Shown here: positions 1-10,448 of the stretch, in pieces
Numbering within the stretch: the stretch's first letter is position 1
Layout of the letters: each line of letters opens with the position of its first letter
Source: PHAA01 sp034927445
GTDB lineage: Bacteria > Bacillota > Syntrophomonadia > Syntrophomonadales > Syntrophomonadaceae
Assembly (NCBI GenBank): GCA_034927445.1
Contig: JAYFPZ010000027.1
Coordinates: 1 to 64,000, forward strand
Direction of reading: 5' to 3'
DNA length: 64,000 nucleotides
Made by a program: the position numbers and the translations under genes
The notes under the pieces: generated by a model
What the model was told of the DNA's origin: nothing
Database searches by the model: none
The model's input: the letters and a program-made list of their open reading frames with translations, nothing else

Positions 1-3000
1 GTTTAAGTCGTCATACACCCTGGTAATAGTACCCGCTCCCTCGGTTACGGTCAAAACGTTGCCGTTGGCATCGTAGCTGTAGGATATGGTTCCGTCCGGG
101 TCGGTTCTGCTGATCAGCCGTCCGGCATCATCATAGACATAGCTGCTGGTCTGGCTCCGGCCATTGACGGCAGTTGCCAAATAGCCCAGTTGGTTGTAGG
201 TGTATTGCTTCGAACCGGTGAGGGAACTGATTTCAGTCAGTCTGCCGGCCAGGTCATAGGTATGGTTTAAGGCATTGGCATCAGGATCTATGATCTTTTT
301 ACGGTTGCCATCCTCATCAAACTCCTGGCTGGCCTCTAAGCTGCCGGGGTCGGTGGTCTGGATGAGACGATTCAAGTCATCATAGCTATATTCAGTTATG
401 CCTTCCATGGGGTTGGTACTTCTGATCAGGCGGTTCATGTTATCAAACTCGTTAGAAGTGGTATGCCCCAGAGCATCTTTTATGGTTTGGGGGTTGCGCG
501 ATTCGTTATAGCTGATTTCCGCTATTTTATGGTTAAAGGCATCATAGCGGGCGGTAAGGTTGCTCACCGCATCGTATTCGATCCGGGTGCTGTAGCCCAG
601 GGGGTTGGTATTAGCAATCGGCCGGCCTTTGTCATCATAGCCAATCGTACTGACATTACCCCTGGCATCAATTATTTTTATTAATCTTCCTTCAGGATCA
701 TATTGATAGCTGGTGATATGGCCTAAGGCATCGGTTATGCTGATCAGGTTCAGGTTATCATCATAGGTATAGGCAGTAGTATGGTTCCGGACATCGGTTT
801 TAGTCAGCAGCATGCCCCGGCTGTCATAGGTAAAGTAAACGGTATGGCTCAGGGGATCAGCTATACTGGTCAGGTTGTCCCGGCCGTCGTAGCTGACGGT
901 GATGGCCTGGTCATCGACATTGGTAATGCTGGTTAAGCGGCCGGCATCATCGTAACCATAGGTCAGGACGACTAATTCCGGATCAGTCACGGTATTTATC
1001 CGTCCGTTCTGGTAGGTGTATACCGTCTGGCCGGTTAAAGGAGCGGTTACGCTGATCAGCAGGCCGTTCGCATTATAGCCGTAATTGGTGGTTTGGGTTA
1101 AGTTGTCTTCCGTTGAAGTAAGGTTGTTGTTTTCATCATAGGTATTGGTAGTTGTTTTTTCATTGGCATTGGTAATGGTTAACAAGTTGTTATATGCATC
1201 ATAGGTCATGGTGGTAGTATTGCCCAGGGGATCTTCCACCGTTATCAGGTTAGCCCGGCTGTCATAGGTCATGCTAATGGTATTATTGGCAGCATCGGTT
1301 ACGCTGGTGCGGTTGCCATCGGCATCATAGGTATAGCTGGTATTGCTGCCCAGCTGGTCGGTGATCTGTTCCAGTTCGTAGTTGCCGTTGTGCAGGTATA
1401 TTGTGCTTTTGCCATTGCGGTCGGTTACGGTGGTTATGACTTTACCGGGCTGGCTGTTTTCGTCATAATTGACTGCGCTGACCTGCTGCAGACCATCTTC
1501 CTGAGAAATAACTCTGCATAATTGATCATAGGTATTAAGAAATACCTGTCTGTCTTCTCCGTCGGTTTCGGACAGCACCTGCCCTGAATCATCGTAGGTG
1601 AAAACGGTGGTTTTGTCATCGGGATAGGTTATTTCAGTCAGACAGTTGTTTTCATAGCTAAGGTTAATCTCACGGCCTAAGGCGTCGGTTATGCTTTCCA
1701 GCAGGTCGCTGTCATTGTAAGCCAGGGTCAGGCTTTGGCCTGATAGGGGTTCGGTTATGGACTGCAAGCGGTCGGAACCGTCATAGGACAGGTTTAATTG
1801 CTGGCCGTGACCGTTTTGGATCTGGATCAGTTTGCCGGAATCATTGAAAATGTATTGGCTTTGATCTTTGCGGGTCAAGGCATAGCTGCCGTCAATATTT
1901 TTAACCAGCTGGTCCAGGCGGCAGGCCCGGTCCGCTGAGGTATACAGATCATCTTCGGTTAGGACAAACAGGTTCCACCTGTTGGCGGTCCAGTATAGTT
2001 TTAGGCTGGTATCTGCTTGCTCCTGCACGCTGGCCTCGTATTGATGGCCCCAGCCTTTGCCCAGAGGCCCTTCAGCCAGCATAAGGGAGTTGAAGTTGAT
2101 ATCAAAGGGAACCGGGATGGACCCATTGACCTTGATCAGCTGTTTGCCGATCATCTGGGCGCCGGTGCCGGCATCAATTGCATGCCGCACGAGAGAAATA
2201 GTGCGGTCGGTCGGGGCGTAGTTTTCGCAGTAGGGGCGGGCGTATATTCCGGTAAGCCCTTGCCATCTAAGGTAGGGGTAGCCATTGTTGACGCCGGCGT
2301 TCATATGCCAGATATCATCAAAATCCCAATTGGTAAAGGTTGTTTGGGTTTTCATTTCGGCGGTGGTTTTAGGGATTCCTCTATCATTTTCATTCAGAGT
2401 TGTTAACTCACAATTATAATAACAAGCTATGATTCCTTCCGTTGGTTGGCCTTCATACCCACCGGCAAATCCTCCGCTACTTGGAGCTGGATTTATCTCT
2501 CCTTCAGTTATACTAATCTGTCTGGCTGAATAACAATTCTTAATTTGACGTTCAATATAATCTGTTCTACTGGCAAATCCACCAACAGTTTGTGCCCAGA
2601 CTGCTGCATTAATTACTAAATGCCCCATAGTATAACAATTAGATATTGCAGCCCATTGCGCTCCTACAAATCCACCAACCATAAGTAAAGGTGAATTAGA
2701 GTTGATCGTTAAATCGCCTATAGCATAACATTTTTCTAATCCATCATCTGTGGAATTTCCATTAGCAGAACCAATAAAGCCGCCAATTTGAACCACAGAC
2801 TTTTCCTCACTAAAGTTATTAATCGTTATATTTCCTGTAGTATAACAATTTTTAATCGGATAAGTTAAAGCCCAATGCGACCCAATAAATCCACCTATAT
2901 GAGCCCCCCCAATAATCCCGCTTATTGTTAAATTCCCTGTAGAATAACATTGTTCAATATCTCCTCCACCCCAAGAATTTCCGATAAACCCTCCAATATA

Positions 3001-6000
3001 ATTGGTAGAATCATCCCAATCTATATTTTCTATATCACTAAGTGTTATATCACCTGTTGCATAACATTTGGATATTTCAGTACCACACTGACCGACAAAT
3101 CCGCCTATGCCCGAACATTTATGAGTTCCATAAATATTACCCATAGCATAACAGTTTTCTATGATGCTAACGGGAGTACCAGTATCACTTTGTCCCACAA
3201 AACCTCCAACACTATAAAGTCCTCCTCCTGTTATGGAACAAGAACTATAACTATTTGTTGTTGTTGTAAAAGCGTCTAACATTCCAATTAAGCCACCAAT
3301 AAATGCATTAACCGGTACATTACTAATGATACTCCCCGAAGAACTGCAATTTTCAATATTAGCCGCAAAAACATGGCCGGCAAGTGCCCCTGTATGATTA
3401 TGTTGGGTTGTAATACTACAATTAATAATGTGAATGTTTTTTAGCATCAGCTCTGGATTTTGCCATTCTCTTCCTAGAATACCAAACAGCCCAACAGACT
3501 CTTCCATCGTATTGCTAATTGTTAAATTATAAATAGCAAAGTTATTTCCATCATAAACCCCTTTAAATCCTTTGAATTCACTATAAGGAAGTTGACTGGA
3601 GGGTATTGGCCCCTTCCCAATCGGTTCCCAATTGCTATATCCGCTCAAATCTATATCCGCCATCTGGATATAGCTGCCGGACAGATTATTTCTTACATTA
3701 TTCAAGTCTTCCGCTGTCCAGACTTCTATTATATCCTCGGACTGTGCGGATACTGCGGTTGACTTTGAGGATGTTCTGGATAAACGGGTTTGAGCCTGGG
3801 AGCGTCTGGCTGCCAGCATGGCTCTGCGCTGCATTATGGCCGTGTCCTTATTTCTTAATGCCGCATGGTTAGTCCCGGCTCTAGCAGTTGCTGCTCCGGT
3901 AAGGGGCATAATTTGTGTGGGGATGGTATTACTGCTGGTGGTGCCGTCCCCCAGCTGTCCACTGGCGTTGCCGCCCCAAGTCCATAAGGTCTGGTCCGCG
4001 GTTACGGCGGCGCTATGATAGCAGCCCGCAGCCACGTCGCTGATGCCTGCGATTGAGGTAATGGGCTGGGGAACAGAACAGTCGGTCGTAGTTCCGTCGC
4101 CTAATTGCCCATAGTTATTTCTACCCCAGGAGTAGATGCTGCCGTCTTGTTTTACGGCTAGGGTATGGTAGTAACCGGCGGCTACAGTTTTGACCAGGAT
4201 AAGGTTGATGACTGGTACCGGGGTGGTTCTTGAAATGGCGGTTCCATCCCCTAATTGCCCATAGTCGTTGTTCCCCCAGCTCCACAAAGTGCCGTTTTCC
4301 TTTATGGCCAGGCTGTAGTTCCGCCCGGCTGCCAGAGCTTTGACACTGCTCAAGGGAGTAATCTGCACCGGGGCAGTTCTCTGGTTAGTGGTACCGTCCC
4401 CCAGCTGACCGTCAGCATTGCCGCCCCAGGTCCAAATGGTTCCATCCTGTTTTAGAACAGCGCTATGGCTATTGCCGGCAGCTATACCGACTACACCGGT
4501 AAGTCCGCTTACCTGCACCGGGGTATTTCTCTGATCGGTCGTTCCGTCTCCTAATTGGCCATTGTTGTTATTGCCCCAGGCCCAGACGGTTCCATCACTT
4601 TTTAAGGCCATACTGTGATATGCACCGGCTGCCAGGGCTTTAACTCCGGTTAATATCTGTATGGGAATGTTTTTAGCGCTGGTGGTCCCGTCGCCTAATT
4701 GACCATAGCTGTTGTCACCAAAGGCCCACAGGCTTCCATCCTCTTTTAGAGCCAGGGTGTGGTTATTTTCTATGGCTGCAGCGATAACGTCGGTTAAGGC
4801 TACAGCTTGCACGGGCTGGATGCTTTGACTGGTGCTTGCGTCTCCTAACTGGCCATAGGTATTATCACCAAAGGCCCATATGGTTCCGTCTTTTTCCAAG
4901 GCGATGGTGTGGGCATAACCTGCTCCAGCGGATTTTACGCCGGTAAAGCCGATAATCTTTTCAGGATATAGGCGGATGGTTGAAGTCGCATCCCCTAATT
5001 GTCCATAATTGTTCCGTCCCCACGCCCATACAGCGTCATTTTCTTTAACGGCCAGGGTGTGACTGTATCCTGCGGCTATGGCTTTAATGTTGGTGGCATT
5101 GCTTAACTGTACCGGGCTGTTTTGCTGGGTGCTGGTTCCATCTCCCAGTTGACTATAGTTGTTGCTGCCCCAGACCAAGATGGTTCCATCCTGATCAATA
5201 GCTGCACTGTGGCAGGTTCCGGCGGTAATTGCTTTTATTGCGCTGAGGCCGGCTATTGGCACCGGGCTGTTTTTCGAGGCGGTGGTTCCGTCTCCTAATT
5301 GACCGTAGGTGTTATCTCCCCAGGCCCACACGGTCCCGTCCCTTTTAATAGCTAGGGTGTGGGATTCTCCGGCGGCTATAGCCTGAACATCGGTAAGAAT
5401 CTGGAGAGGAGTTGTTCGGGTAGTTGTAGTTCCATCACCTATTTGACCGCAATTATTGCAGCCCCATACCCATAAACTGCCATCTTCTTTTAATGCCAGG
5501 GTATGGTAGTAACCCGCCATAATGGCGGCGACATTGCCGAGGATCTGTACCGGGATGCTTGAGTCGAGAGTAGTTCCGTTACCCAGCTGGCCATAGTTGT
5601 TTCGACCCCAAGTCCATACGGTGCCGTCCCGTTTTAAGGCAGCGCTGTGACAGTATCCTGCAGCAACGGCTTTAATAGCGGCAAGGCTCGTTATGGACAC
5701 GGGCGTATCTTGCTGGATAGTCGTCCCATTGCCCAATTGCCCGTAGGTATTGTCTCCCCAGGCCCAAGCCGTGCCATCTTTCTTTACGGCCAAGGAGTGG
5801 CAGTAGCCGGCGGCAATGGTTTTCGTATCGGTTAGACTGGTCAGCAGCCCGGGGGTGTTGTTGTCGATTGTAGTTCCATCTCCCAGTTGTCCACAGGCGT
5901 TATAGCCCCAGGACCAAAGGCTGCCGTTTTCTTGGACTAAAAGGGTGTGATAGGCCCCCGCGGCTATTATCCGGGATACGTCATAGGTTCTGCGGGTCAT

Positions 6001-7269
6001 GTTGCCGCTGTTGTCAAAATTTAATTCAACTTTTTCACCCTGTCCGTAGCTGACAGCAGTCAGGCGCTTGGATTGATCATAGGTATAACCGTTGGTTCTG
6101 ATTATACTTAGGGCAGAACGGGCCGAAGCGGTGGGATCATTATACATTGCGGTCTGGAGATCGCCATTGAAATTCATCTTACAGGTGGCAGCATCGTCAA
6201 CCGGCAAGGGCTGACCGTTGTTGTAAGCGCTCTGATGTTCAGCCAAGGTTCTGGCCCGATTGGATATCCTGAAATCGTCTATAATAAAGCCGGCATTCTC
6301 ATCGCCTACAGACATGGCGGTACTTACTGACCCGGCGCATTCAGTATACGGCCCCGCATTTCTCTGCAAGCCGTCCCGGTATACATTGATATTGCCGCCA
6401 TCCCAGGTTACGCAATAGTTATAGGTGGTACCGGCTTGTAAGGGGGCAGTATCGGTATAGGTCTGATAATCCCCATTGTATTTGGTATACACACAAACAT
6501 ACCCGTCAGGGTCTATGCCAATACCAAATTCATTGGTTTGATCAACATTGCAGGTCCAAATACCGCGGTAGAGACCGCTAACCATAGCAAAAGCAGGGGT
6601 AATATTGAATTCTACAGAGAATTTTCCTTGGTCAAATACGCCTTCGGTGGAAATTGACAGGGTTTCAGCTTCCCTGGCGGTCCCGCCGATTTGCCAGGAA
6701 GTGGCGTAACCTTTTTTCTCAACCTGCAGACCGTCTATATAGGCGGTAATGGCTGCCGGGGCAGTTCCCTTTATTATGAGTTCGGTATTGGCCGCATCTG
6801 TAACGGTATGGGTTACGATAAGGCGCTGCCAACTATTGGTTAAGGTTGTAGCGGCGCTGTCTGTCCCTGCCATGGTATTAGCTGCTTCGGCTAGGGTGGC
6901 ATAAATGCTGCCGCTGCCTTTAACGTAGAAACTGGCTGTATATTGGTCTCCAACCGACAGGGTCAAGCCTGTAACCGCTGCTTGGAAGTTCCCCGGGCCT
7001 GCGGTCGTGACCATTTTCATAGCTGCGCTGCCTGACCAAGCGTTAGAAGTATCCCGGGTTAGCGTTGTGGTTGATGAATAGTCAGTGCTTAATCCGGTCA
7101 GGTCTGTCTCCACACTGCTTTGATCGGCGGTCAGCAGGTTGACCGTACCTTCCTCCAGCATGATCCCTTTGCCAAATTTGGCTGCTTCGTAGCGAGGGAC
7201 TCCAGATTCAACCTGGGCGCCATCTTTTTTGTAGGCGGTCGAGGATCGAGTAAAGTTTGCATTTGTCAT
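1..7269 (-). CDS. RHS/YD-repeat giant protein with RCC1 and GLUG repeats (partial, C-terminus beyond left edge)
   Basis: One uninterrupted frame of more than 2,420 codons runs off the left edge. The ATG at 7269 is preferred to the one at 7275 because GGGAG sits 8 nt before it. Domain order by residue: carbohydrate-binding or LamG-like region (about 1-400, including a YNYCVTWDGGNINVYRDG stretch); 14 RCC1 repeats (about 433-1135, consensus AAGxxHxxALKxDGxxWxWG...YGQLGDGTT); GLUG repeats of the GGFVGxxxG..ENCYxxGxI type (about 1185-1660); an RHS core with a few dozen YD repeats (TYDxxGxLxSxTD) from about 1800 to the edge. RHS proteins form a large shell enclosing a variable C-terminal tip, often a toxin, which lies outside this window. 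No N-terminal signal peptide is visible, so export is unexplained. Fourteen RCC1 units would make two seven-bladed propellers (inference). Family assignment is secure; function is not. Confidence 0.93.
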   Translation of the reverse strand, partial: MTNANFTRSSTAYKKDGAQVESGVPRYEAAKFGKGIMLEEGTVNLLTADQSSVETDLTGLSTDYSSTTTLTRDTSNAWSGSAAMKMVTTAGPGNFQAAVTGLTLSVGDQYTASFYVKGSGSIYATLAEAANTMAGTDSAATTLTNSWQRLIVTHTVTDAANTELIIKGTAPAAITAYIDGLQVEKKGYATSWQIGGTAREAETLSISTEGVFDQGKFSVEFNITPAFAMVSGLYRGIWTCNVDQTNEFGIGIDPDGYVCVYTKYNGDYQTYTDTAPLQAGTTYNYCVTWDGGNINVYRDGLQRNAGPYTECAGSVSTAMSVGDENAGFIIDDFRISNRARTLAEHQSAYNNGQPLPVDDAATCKMNFNGDLQTAMYNDPTASARSALSIIRTNGYTYDQSKRLTAVSYGQGEKVELNFDNSGNMTRRTYDVSRIIAAGAYHTLLVQENGSLWSWGYNACGQLGDGTTIDNNTPGLLTSLTDTKTIAAGYCHSLAVKKDGTAWAWGDNTYGQLGNGTTIQQDTPVSITSLAAIKAVAAGYCHSAALKRDGTVWTWGRNNYGQLGNGTTLDSSIPVQILGNVAAIMAGYYHTLALKEDGSLWVWGCNNCGQIGDGTTTTRTTPLQILTDVQAIAAGESHTLAIKRDGTVWAWGDNTYGQLGDGTTASKNSPVPIAGLSAIKAITAGTCHSAAIDQDGTILVWGSNNYSQLGDGTSTQQNSPVQLSNATNIKAIAAGYSHTLAVKENDAVWAWGRNNYGQLGDATSTIRLYPEKIIGFTGVKSAGAGYAHTIALEKDGTIWAFGDNTYGQLGDASTSQSIQPVQAVALTDVIAAAIENNHTLALKEDGSLWAFGDNSYGQLGDGTTSAKNIPIQILTGVKALAAGAYHSMALKSDGTVWAWGNNNNGQLGDGTTDQRNTPVQVSGLTGVVGIAAGNSHSAVLKQDGTIWTWGGNADGQLGDGTTNQRTAPVQITPLSSVKALAAGRNYSLAIKENGTLWSWGNNDYGQLGDGTAISRTTPVPVINLILVKTVAAGYYHTLAVKQDGSIYSWGRNNYGQLGDGTTTDCSVPQPITSIAGISDVAAGCYHSAAVTADQTLWTWGGNASGQLGDGTTSSNTIPTQIMPLTGAATARAGTNHAALRNKDTAIMQRRAMLAARRSQAQTRLSRTSSKSTAVSAQSEDIIEVWTAEDLNNVRNNLSGSYIQMADIDLSGYSNWEPIGKGPIPSSQLPYSEFKGFKGVYDGNNFAIYNLTISNTMEESVGLFGILGREWQNPELMLKNIHIINCSITTQHNHTGALAGHVFAANIENCSSSGSIISNVPVNAFIGGLIGMLDAFTTTTNSYSSCSITGGGLYSVGGFVGQSDTGTPVSIIENCYAMGNIYGTHKCSGIGGFVGQCGTEISKCYATGDITLSDIENIDWDDSTNYIGGFIGNSWGGGDIEQCYSTGNLTISGIIGGAHIGGFIGSHWALTYPIKNCYTTGNITINNFSEEKSVVQIGGFIGSANGNSTDDGLEKCYAIGDLTINSNSPLLMVGGFVGAQWAAISNCYTMGHLVINAAVWAQTVGGFASRTDYIERQIKNCYSARQISITEGEINPAPSSGGFAGGYEGQPTEGIIACYYNCELTTLNENDRGIPKTTAEMKTQTTFTNWDFDDIWHMNAGVNNGYPYLRWQGLTGIYARPYCENYAPTDRTISLVRHAIDAGTGAQMIGKQLIKVNGSIPVPFDINFNSLMLAEGPLGKGWGHQYEASVQEQADTSLKLYWTANRWNLFVLTEDDLYTSADRACRLDQLVKNIDGSYALTRKDQSQYIFNDSGKLIQIQNGHGQQLNLSYDGSDRLQSITEPLSGQSLTLAYNDSDLLESITDALGREINLSYENNCLTEITYPDDKTTVFTYDDSGQVLSETDGEDRQVFLNTYDQLCRVISQEDGLQQVSAVNYDENSQPGKVITTVTDRNGKSTIYLHNGNYELEQITDQLGSNTSYTYDADGNRTSVTDAANNTISMTYDSRANLITVEDPLGNTTTMTYDAYNNLLTITNANEKTTTNTYDENNNLTSTEDNLTQTTNYGYNANGLLISVTAPLTGQTVYTYQNGRINTVTDPELVVLTYGYDDAGRLTSITNVDDQAITVSYDGRDNLTSIADPLSHTVYFTYDSRGMLLTKTDVRNHTTAYTYDDNLNLISITDALGHITSYQYDPEGRLIKIIDARGNVSTIGYDDKGRPIANTNPLGYSTRIEYDAVSNLTARYDAFNHKIAEISYNESRNPQTIKDALGHTTSNEFDNMNRLIRSTNPMEGITEYSYDDLNRLIQTTDPGSLEASQEFDEDGNRKKIIDPDANALNHTYDLAGRLTEISSLTGSKQYTYNQLGYLATAVNGRSQTSSYVYDDAGRLISRTDPDGTISYSYDANGNVLTVTEGAGTITRVYDDLN

Positions 7270-7587
7270 TTGCATGTCTCCCTTTCTTTTTTGGCGCTTA
7301 GATTTAGGGATGGGTATATTGCTCCCCGTTTTATCCATAAATTTCTAATTTAGCACAAGGTATCTTATGTATTTTCCCGTCCAAGCGTGACTGCCTAATA
7401 ACAGCAAAAAAACTGGTGCATTAAAATACACCAGTTTGCTTAGTTGATCTATGCTGTTTTCGCTTGACCAAATTGTCCAGGTTAACATACTACTTCCAAA
7501 TTAAAATAGTGGGCCGGAATTTAGGCGGATTTCCGGTAAAAAGCAATTTGAATATACTAAGCTTAACTATTTTAATGAAAATACTAA
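7270..7587. other. Intergenic region upstream of the RHS gene
   Basis: This stretch carries the RHS ribosome site, a hairpin terminator near 7404-7438, and about 120 bp without a convincing gene. A 64-codon frame at 7464-7658 has no ribosome site and overlaps the glycosidase remnant, so it is not called. Confidence 0.5.
7404..7438 (-). terminator. Rho-independent terminator, minus strand
   Basis: The arms AAACTGGTG (7410-7418) and CACCAGTTT (7429-7437) pair perfectly. Read on the minus strand they are followed by a run of T (A-run at 7406-7412 on plus). No intact minus-strand gene lies directly upstream, so it may be left over from a lost gene. Confidence 0.6.
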
Positions 7588-7791
7588 CCAATCCGTACAC
7601 CACTACTGCAAGATACAGAAATACGAAAACGTACAACTATTCAGGAGGTAACTGCTGAAAGCATCGCTGCCAAAGTGGGAATCGCTAAACGCTACAATCT
7701 AACCGGGATAGCGCTGTGGAGATTAGGGGTAATAAATGATGGGATGTGGCAGACATTAAGAGCTAGTCTGACCGCCACTCGGCAACCGTAA
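7588..7791 (+). pseudogene. C-terminal remnant of a glycoside hydrolase family 18 (spore/cell-wall) enzyme
   Basis: An open frame without a start codon encodes AESIAAKVGIAKRYNL and then TGIALWRLG. This is the usual last strand and helix of YaaH/YdhD-type GH18 glycosidases, which end with a GxALWRLGxEDPxxW motif. Only about 60 residues remain, ending at TAA 7789-7791, and the catalytic DxxDxDxE region is absent. It lies just before the coiled-coil gene and shows that this accessory stretch has lost genes. The GH18 assignment rests on one short motif and is moderately sure. Confidence 0.55.
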
Positions 7792-7861
7792 ACCGGGATA
7801 ATCGTGGCAGAAGAAGGGTAAAAAGCAGCCAAGTTGGGGCTGCCGGGAGGAAGTGTGGGCA

Positions 7862-8788
7862 ATGGATATACATGAACGGATGAGGGAGGCTGCCCGGAAG
7901 CAGGAAGAACAAGACCGGCTCCGGCGCCGCCTGGAATCTACCGATGCGTTGCTGGGGGCGGAGAGCCAACGCCGGGATGAATTGAAAAAGCATATGCAGG
8001 AAGAACATCGGGATCTGGAAAGATTGGATCGGATCGGGCTGGTCAATCTTTGGCACAGTATCCGGGGCAGTAAAGAAGAGGCCAAAGAGAGGGAAATGCA
8101 AGAATATATGGCCGCTAAGCTCAATTATGATAAAGCCGAGGCCTCCGTGCAGGCACTGGCAAGAGATTCCCATCGGCTCCGGCAGGAACTGGCGGACGGA
8201 GCGGACATTGCCGACGAATACCGGCAAGCCCTGCGGGCCAAAGAAGAATTTATTCTGCGATCGGGGGGATCTGCCGGTGCAAATATTTTTGCCTTGGATG
8301 AGGAACATGGACGATTAAAGACTAAAATACAGGAATTGCAGGAGGCCATTGATGCCGGGGATGCAGCGCATCAAGCATTGCTGCAGGTGGAAAAAAATTT
8401 GAACAGTGCCGGCAATTGGGGCATCCTGGATATCCTGGGGGGAGGTCTTCTCGTCACCGCCGTGAAACATTCTTCCGTCCATGAAGCTCGGAGAGAACTG
8501 CAAAATGCCCAGGATCTGCTGCGCTGCTTCCAGCGGGAACTTCTGGATGTTAAAACCGTGGATGCCATAGATATCGGCAGTTTGTCAACTGCGGCAGATT
8601 TTCTGCTGGATGGTTTCATTTTTGACTTGATTGTCCAATCTCAAATCAACAGTGCCAGAGAACGGATTCGGCAAACTGTTGACAAGGTGGATACGGAGCG
8701 GGGAGGTTTGCAGCATATGCTGGAGCAAACCCGGAAGCAATTGCAGGAACTGGGATTGGAAAGGAACCGGGTCATAGAGAAGGGATAG
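7862..8788 (+). CDS. Coiled-coil protein of unknown function
   Basis: About 308 residues starting at the ATG at 7862, with GGGAGG 11 nt upstream; the in-frame GTG at 7853 is too close to that site. The first 150 residues and the last 60 are heptad-rich charged helices (RMREAARKQEEQDRLRRRLE and similar). The middle carries a Gly-rich conserved-looking segment, NWGILDILGGGLL, followed by VKHSSVHEARREL. There is no signal peptide and no clear transmembrane segment, so it is probably cytoplasmic and oligomeric. I recall uncharacterised Firmicutes proteins with a similar NWGxxDxLGGG...KHS motif but know no function. It is flanked by a pseudogene and a frameshifted glycosyltransferase. Confidence 0.8.
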   Translation: MDIHERMREAARKQEEQDRLRRRLESTDALLGAESQRRDELKKHMQEEHRDLERLDRIGLVNLWHSIRGSKEEAKEREMQEYMAAKLNYDKAEASVQALARDSHRLRQELADGADIADEYRQALRAKEEFILRSGGSAGANIFALDEEHGRLKTKIQELQEAIDAGDAAHQALLQVEKNLNSAGNWGILDILGGGLLVTAVKHSSVHEARRELQNAQDLLRCFQRELLDVKTVDAIDIGSLSTAADFLLDGFIFDLIVQSQINSARERIRQTVDKVDTERGGLQHMLEQTRKQLQELGLERNRVIEKG

Positions 8789-8824
8789 TGTCTAGGATTA
8801 AAACAAGCAGGAGAGAACATTATA

Positions 8825-10266
8825 TTATTTTGTGGCAGAACCGTATTTCGAATATAAAGAGCCAAGCTCATGCGAAGCAAGCATAATGATAATCAGATAG
8901 GCTTCATACCTGTATCTGGTCTGAGCCTCTATAAATGCATATACAGAAATGAATCCGGCAAGAGCGATCAACATAAATATCCACCTGTTATCATTACCCC
9001 TGATCTGCAGCAGCACCGACCATGCGGCCAGCACCACCAACACAAGATATTGCATCTGCCCAAGTACGGCCAGTGAATTTACAAACGGCATCGCTGATTT
9101 TTCGGCCGTCAGTGCAAATGTGTACTGATGATCGCGTTCCCCCAGAAAAAACCTCATTTTATTGAATACATACGCCCCTGTCTTGCCTTTATCCGTAAGC
9201 CTGTCCTTCAAGAATTCAAGGCTTTTTTTATTGTAGCTCTCATAGTCGAAATTATTCTGCTTAAGGTCGAAATAAATACCCGTTCTGCGCGCATCCTCAG
9301 TCATGTTTCCGTAAAGCTGCCAAACTGATCGCATAGCCCGGAGACCAGCTTAAAATATGGCAGGTTGGATGAACTTATTGCCGCAGGGGCAATCCGGGCG
9401 TTTATCACCGCCGCATCCACACCCCATGTCACAGCAAAGAACACAGCCAAAAATACCGCCGTATATTTGATTGACGGCATAATTCTGCGCTCGTAAAATG
9501 CCCTGTAGAAAAAATAAACAGGAACAGCAATCAGCATAATTACGCCGACAGGCCTGAATATGTTCATGGCAGCTATGAACAAGGCTCCCAACCCTATGTA
9601 GGCAGATTTTCGCCTAATCACCATGTAAATTCCCGCAAGCATCAGAAAAGTGCTAAGATGTTGGTTATTAACCACTGATGATCCCATTATAATTGGTATA
9701 AATCCGGCATATAGCCCAGCAGCGATGCATGCCTCATGCTTGCCCGCAATACGGCTTGCTATTGCAAATACAAGCAGGGCAGAAAAAGCAATGTAAGCGG
9801 CATCAAGGATTTTCAAAACTGTCAGGCTGGCGCCAAAAAGCCGGAAGACAAAACCCAGATATATCGCATATCCGATCTGGTAATTGAAATAGTAGAAATA
9901 GCTGTCCTTACTGAATGCCTCGCTGAAATTACCGTTCGCTATCTGATAGCCGGCATCAATGAGAATACTATAATCCGAGACAGGCTGAGTATCTGCGAAC
10001 AGATTCCACCAAGCACATGAGACCGCTGACAGCAGAATCACAAAAGCATAAAACATGTATTTGCTCTTTTTATAAAATCTTACCGATACAAAAGCAAGAC
10101 CACCTGCCAGCATCAATGCAGCCAGCAGCAATCCTGCCTGCCATCCTGCTCCGGTTGTCCTGTCATGCACGACAAAATAACAGATAGCCACGGCTATCAG
10201 CAAAAGTATCGCAAGGCTGTAGGCCTTCGAAAGCTTTTCAAACCATCCTGAAATCATAACGCGCAC
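8825..10266 (-). pseudogene. Frameshifted multi-pass membrane glycosyltransferase (GT-C/ArnT-like)
   Basis: The N-terminal part (10266-9301, 321 aa) has about nine hydrophobic helices and a soluble region after helix 2 (DAGYQIANGNFSEAF), as in dolichyl-phosphate-mannose/ArnT-type transferases that use polyprenyl-linked sugars. Its frame ends shortly after PYFKLVSGL. A second frame (9334-8825, 169 aa) supplies the expected continuation GNMTEDARRTGIYFDL, a further soluble loop and four helices. The two overlap by 34 nt and differ by one base in phase, so a single-base indel between about 9305 and 9335 splits one gene of roughly 480 aa. It may be a real mutation or an assembly error; no slippery heptamer is evident. 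Tail-to-tail with the upstream plus-strand coiled-coil gene. Confidence 0.75.
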
Positions 10267-10316
10267 CTATTTTCAGCTGCATATTCTTTATCTCTCAGGA
10301 TAGCGGCTAGGCCGGA

Positions 10317-10445
10317 TTATATCTTTTCAATCCAGTAAATGCTGACTCCGTCCGGGTAATAGTTACCGTAATAACCAGCATTAGCCTGCACATTATCCAT
10401 GGGCTGATCATTTGTTCGTTTTTCAGGTTCATCAGATAGAGAGCC
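10317..10445 (-). pseudogene. Short C-terminal gene remnant
   Basis: Forty-two codons open in the same frame as rbgA, directly after its tandem TAG TAG stops. They encode a peptide ending NYYPDGVSIYWIEKI before TAA. It has no ribosome site or good start. The ending would suit the tail of a surface or glycosyltransferase protein, but the family is not recognised. Confidence 0.3.
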
Positions 10446-10448
10446 CTA

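Noticed and set aside
2950..3279. 109-codon plus-strand ORF inside the RHS gene
   Set aside because: Shadow of the single long minus frame through the GLUG repeats; no ribosome site.
4255..4455. Many short plus-strand ORFs opposite the RCC1 repeats
   Set aside because: Each repeats with the RCC1 period and lies antisense to the real gene.
7763..8308. 181-codon minus ORF opposite the coiled-coil gene
   Set aside because: No ribosome site and no family resemblance; the plus frame has coherent coiled-coil sequence and a good GGGAGG.
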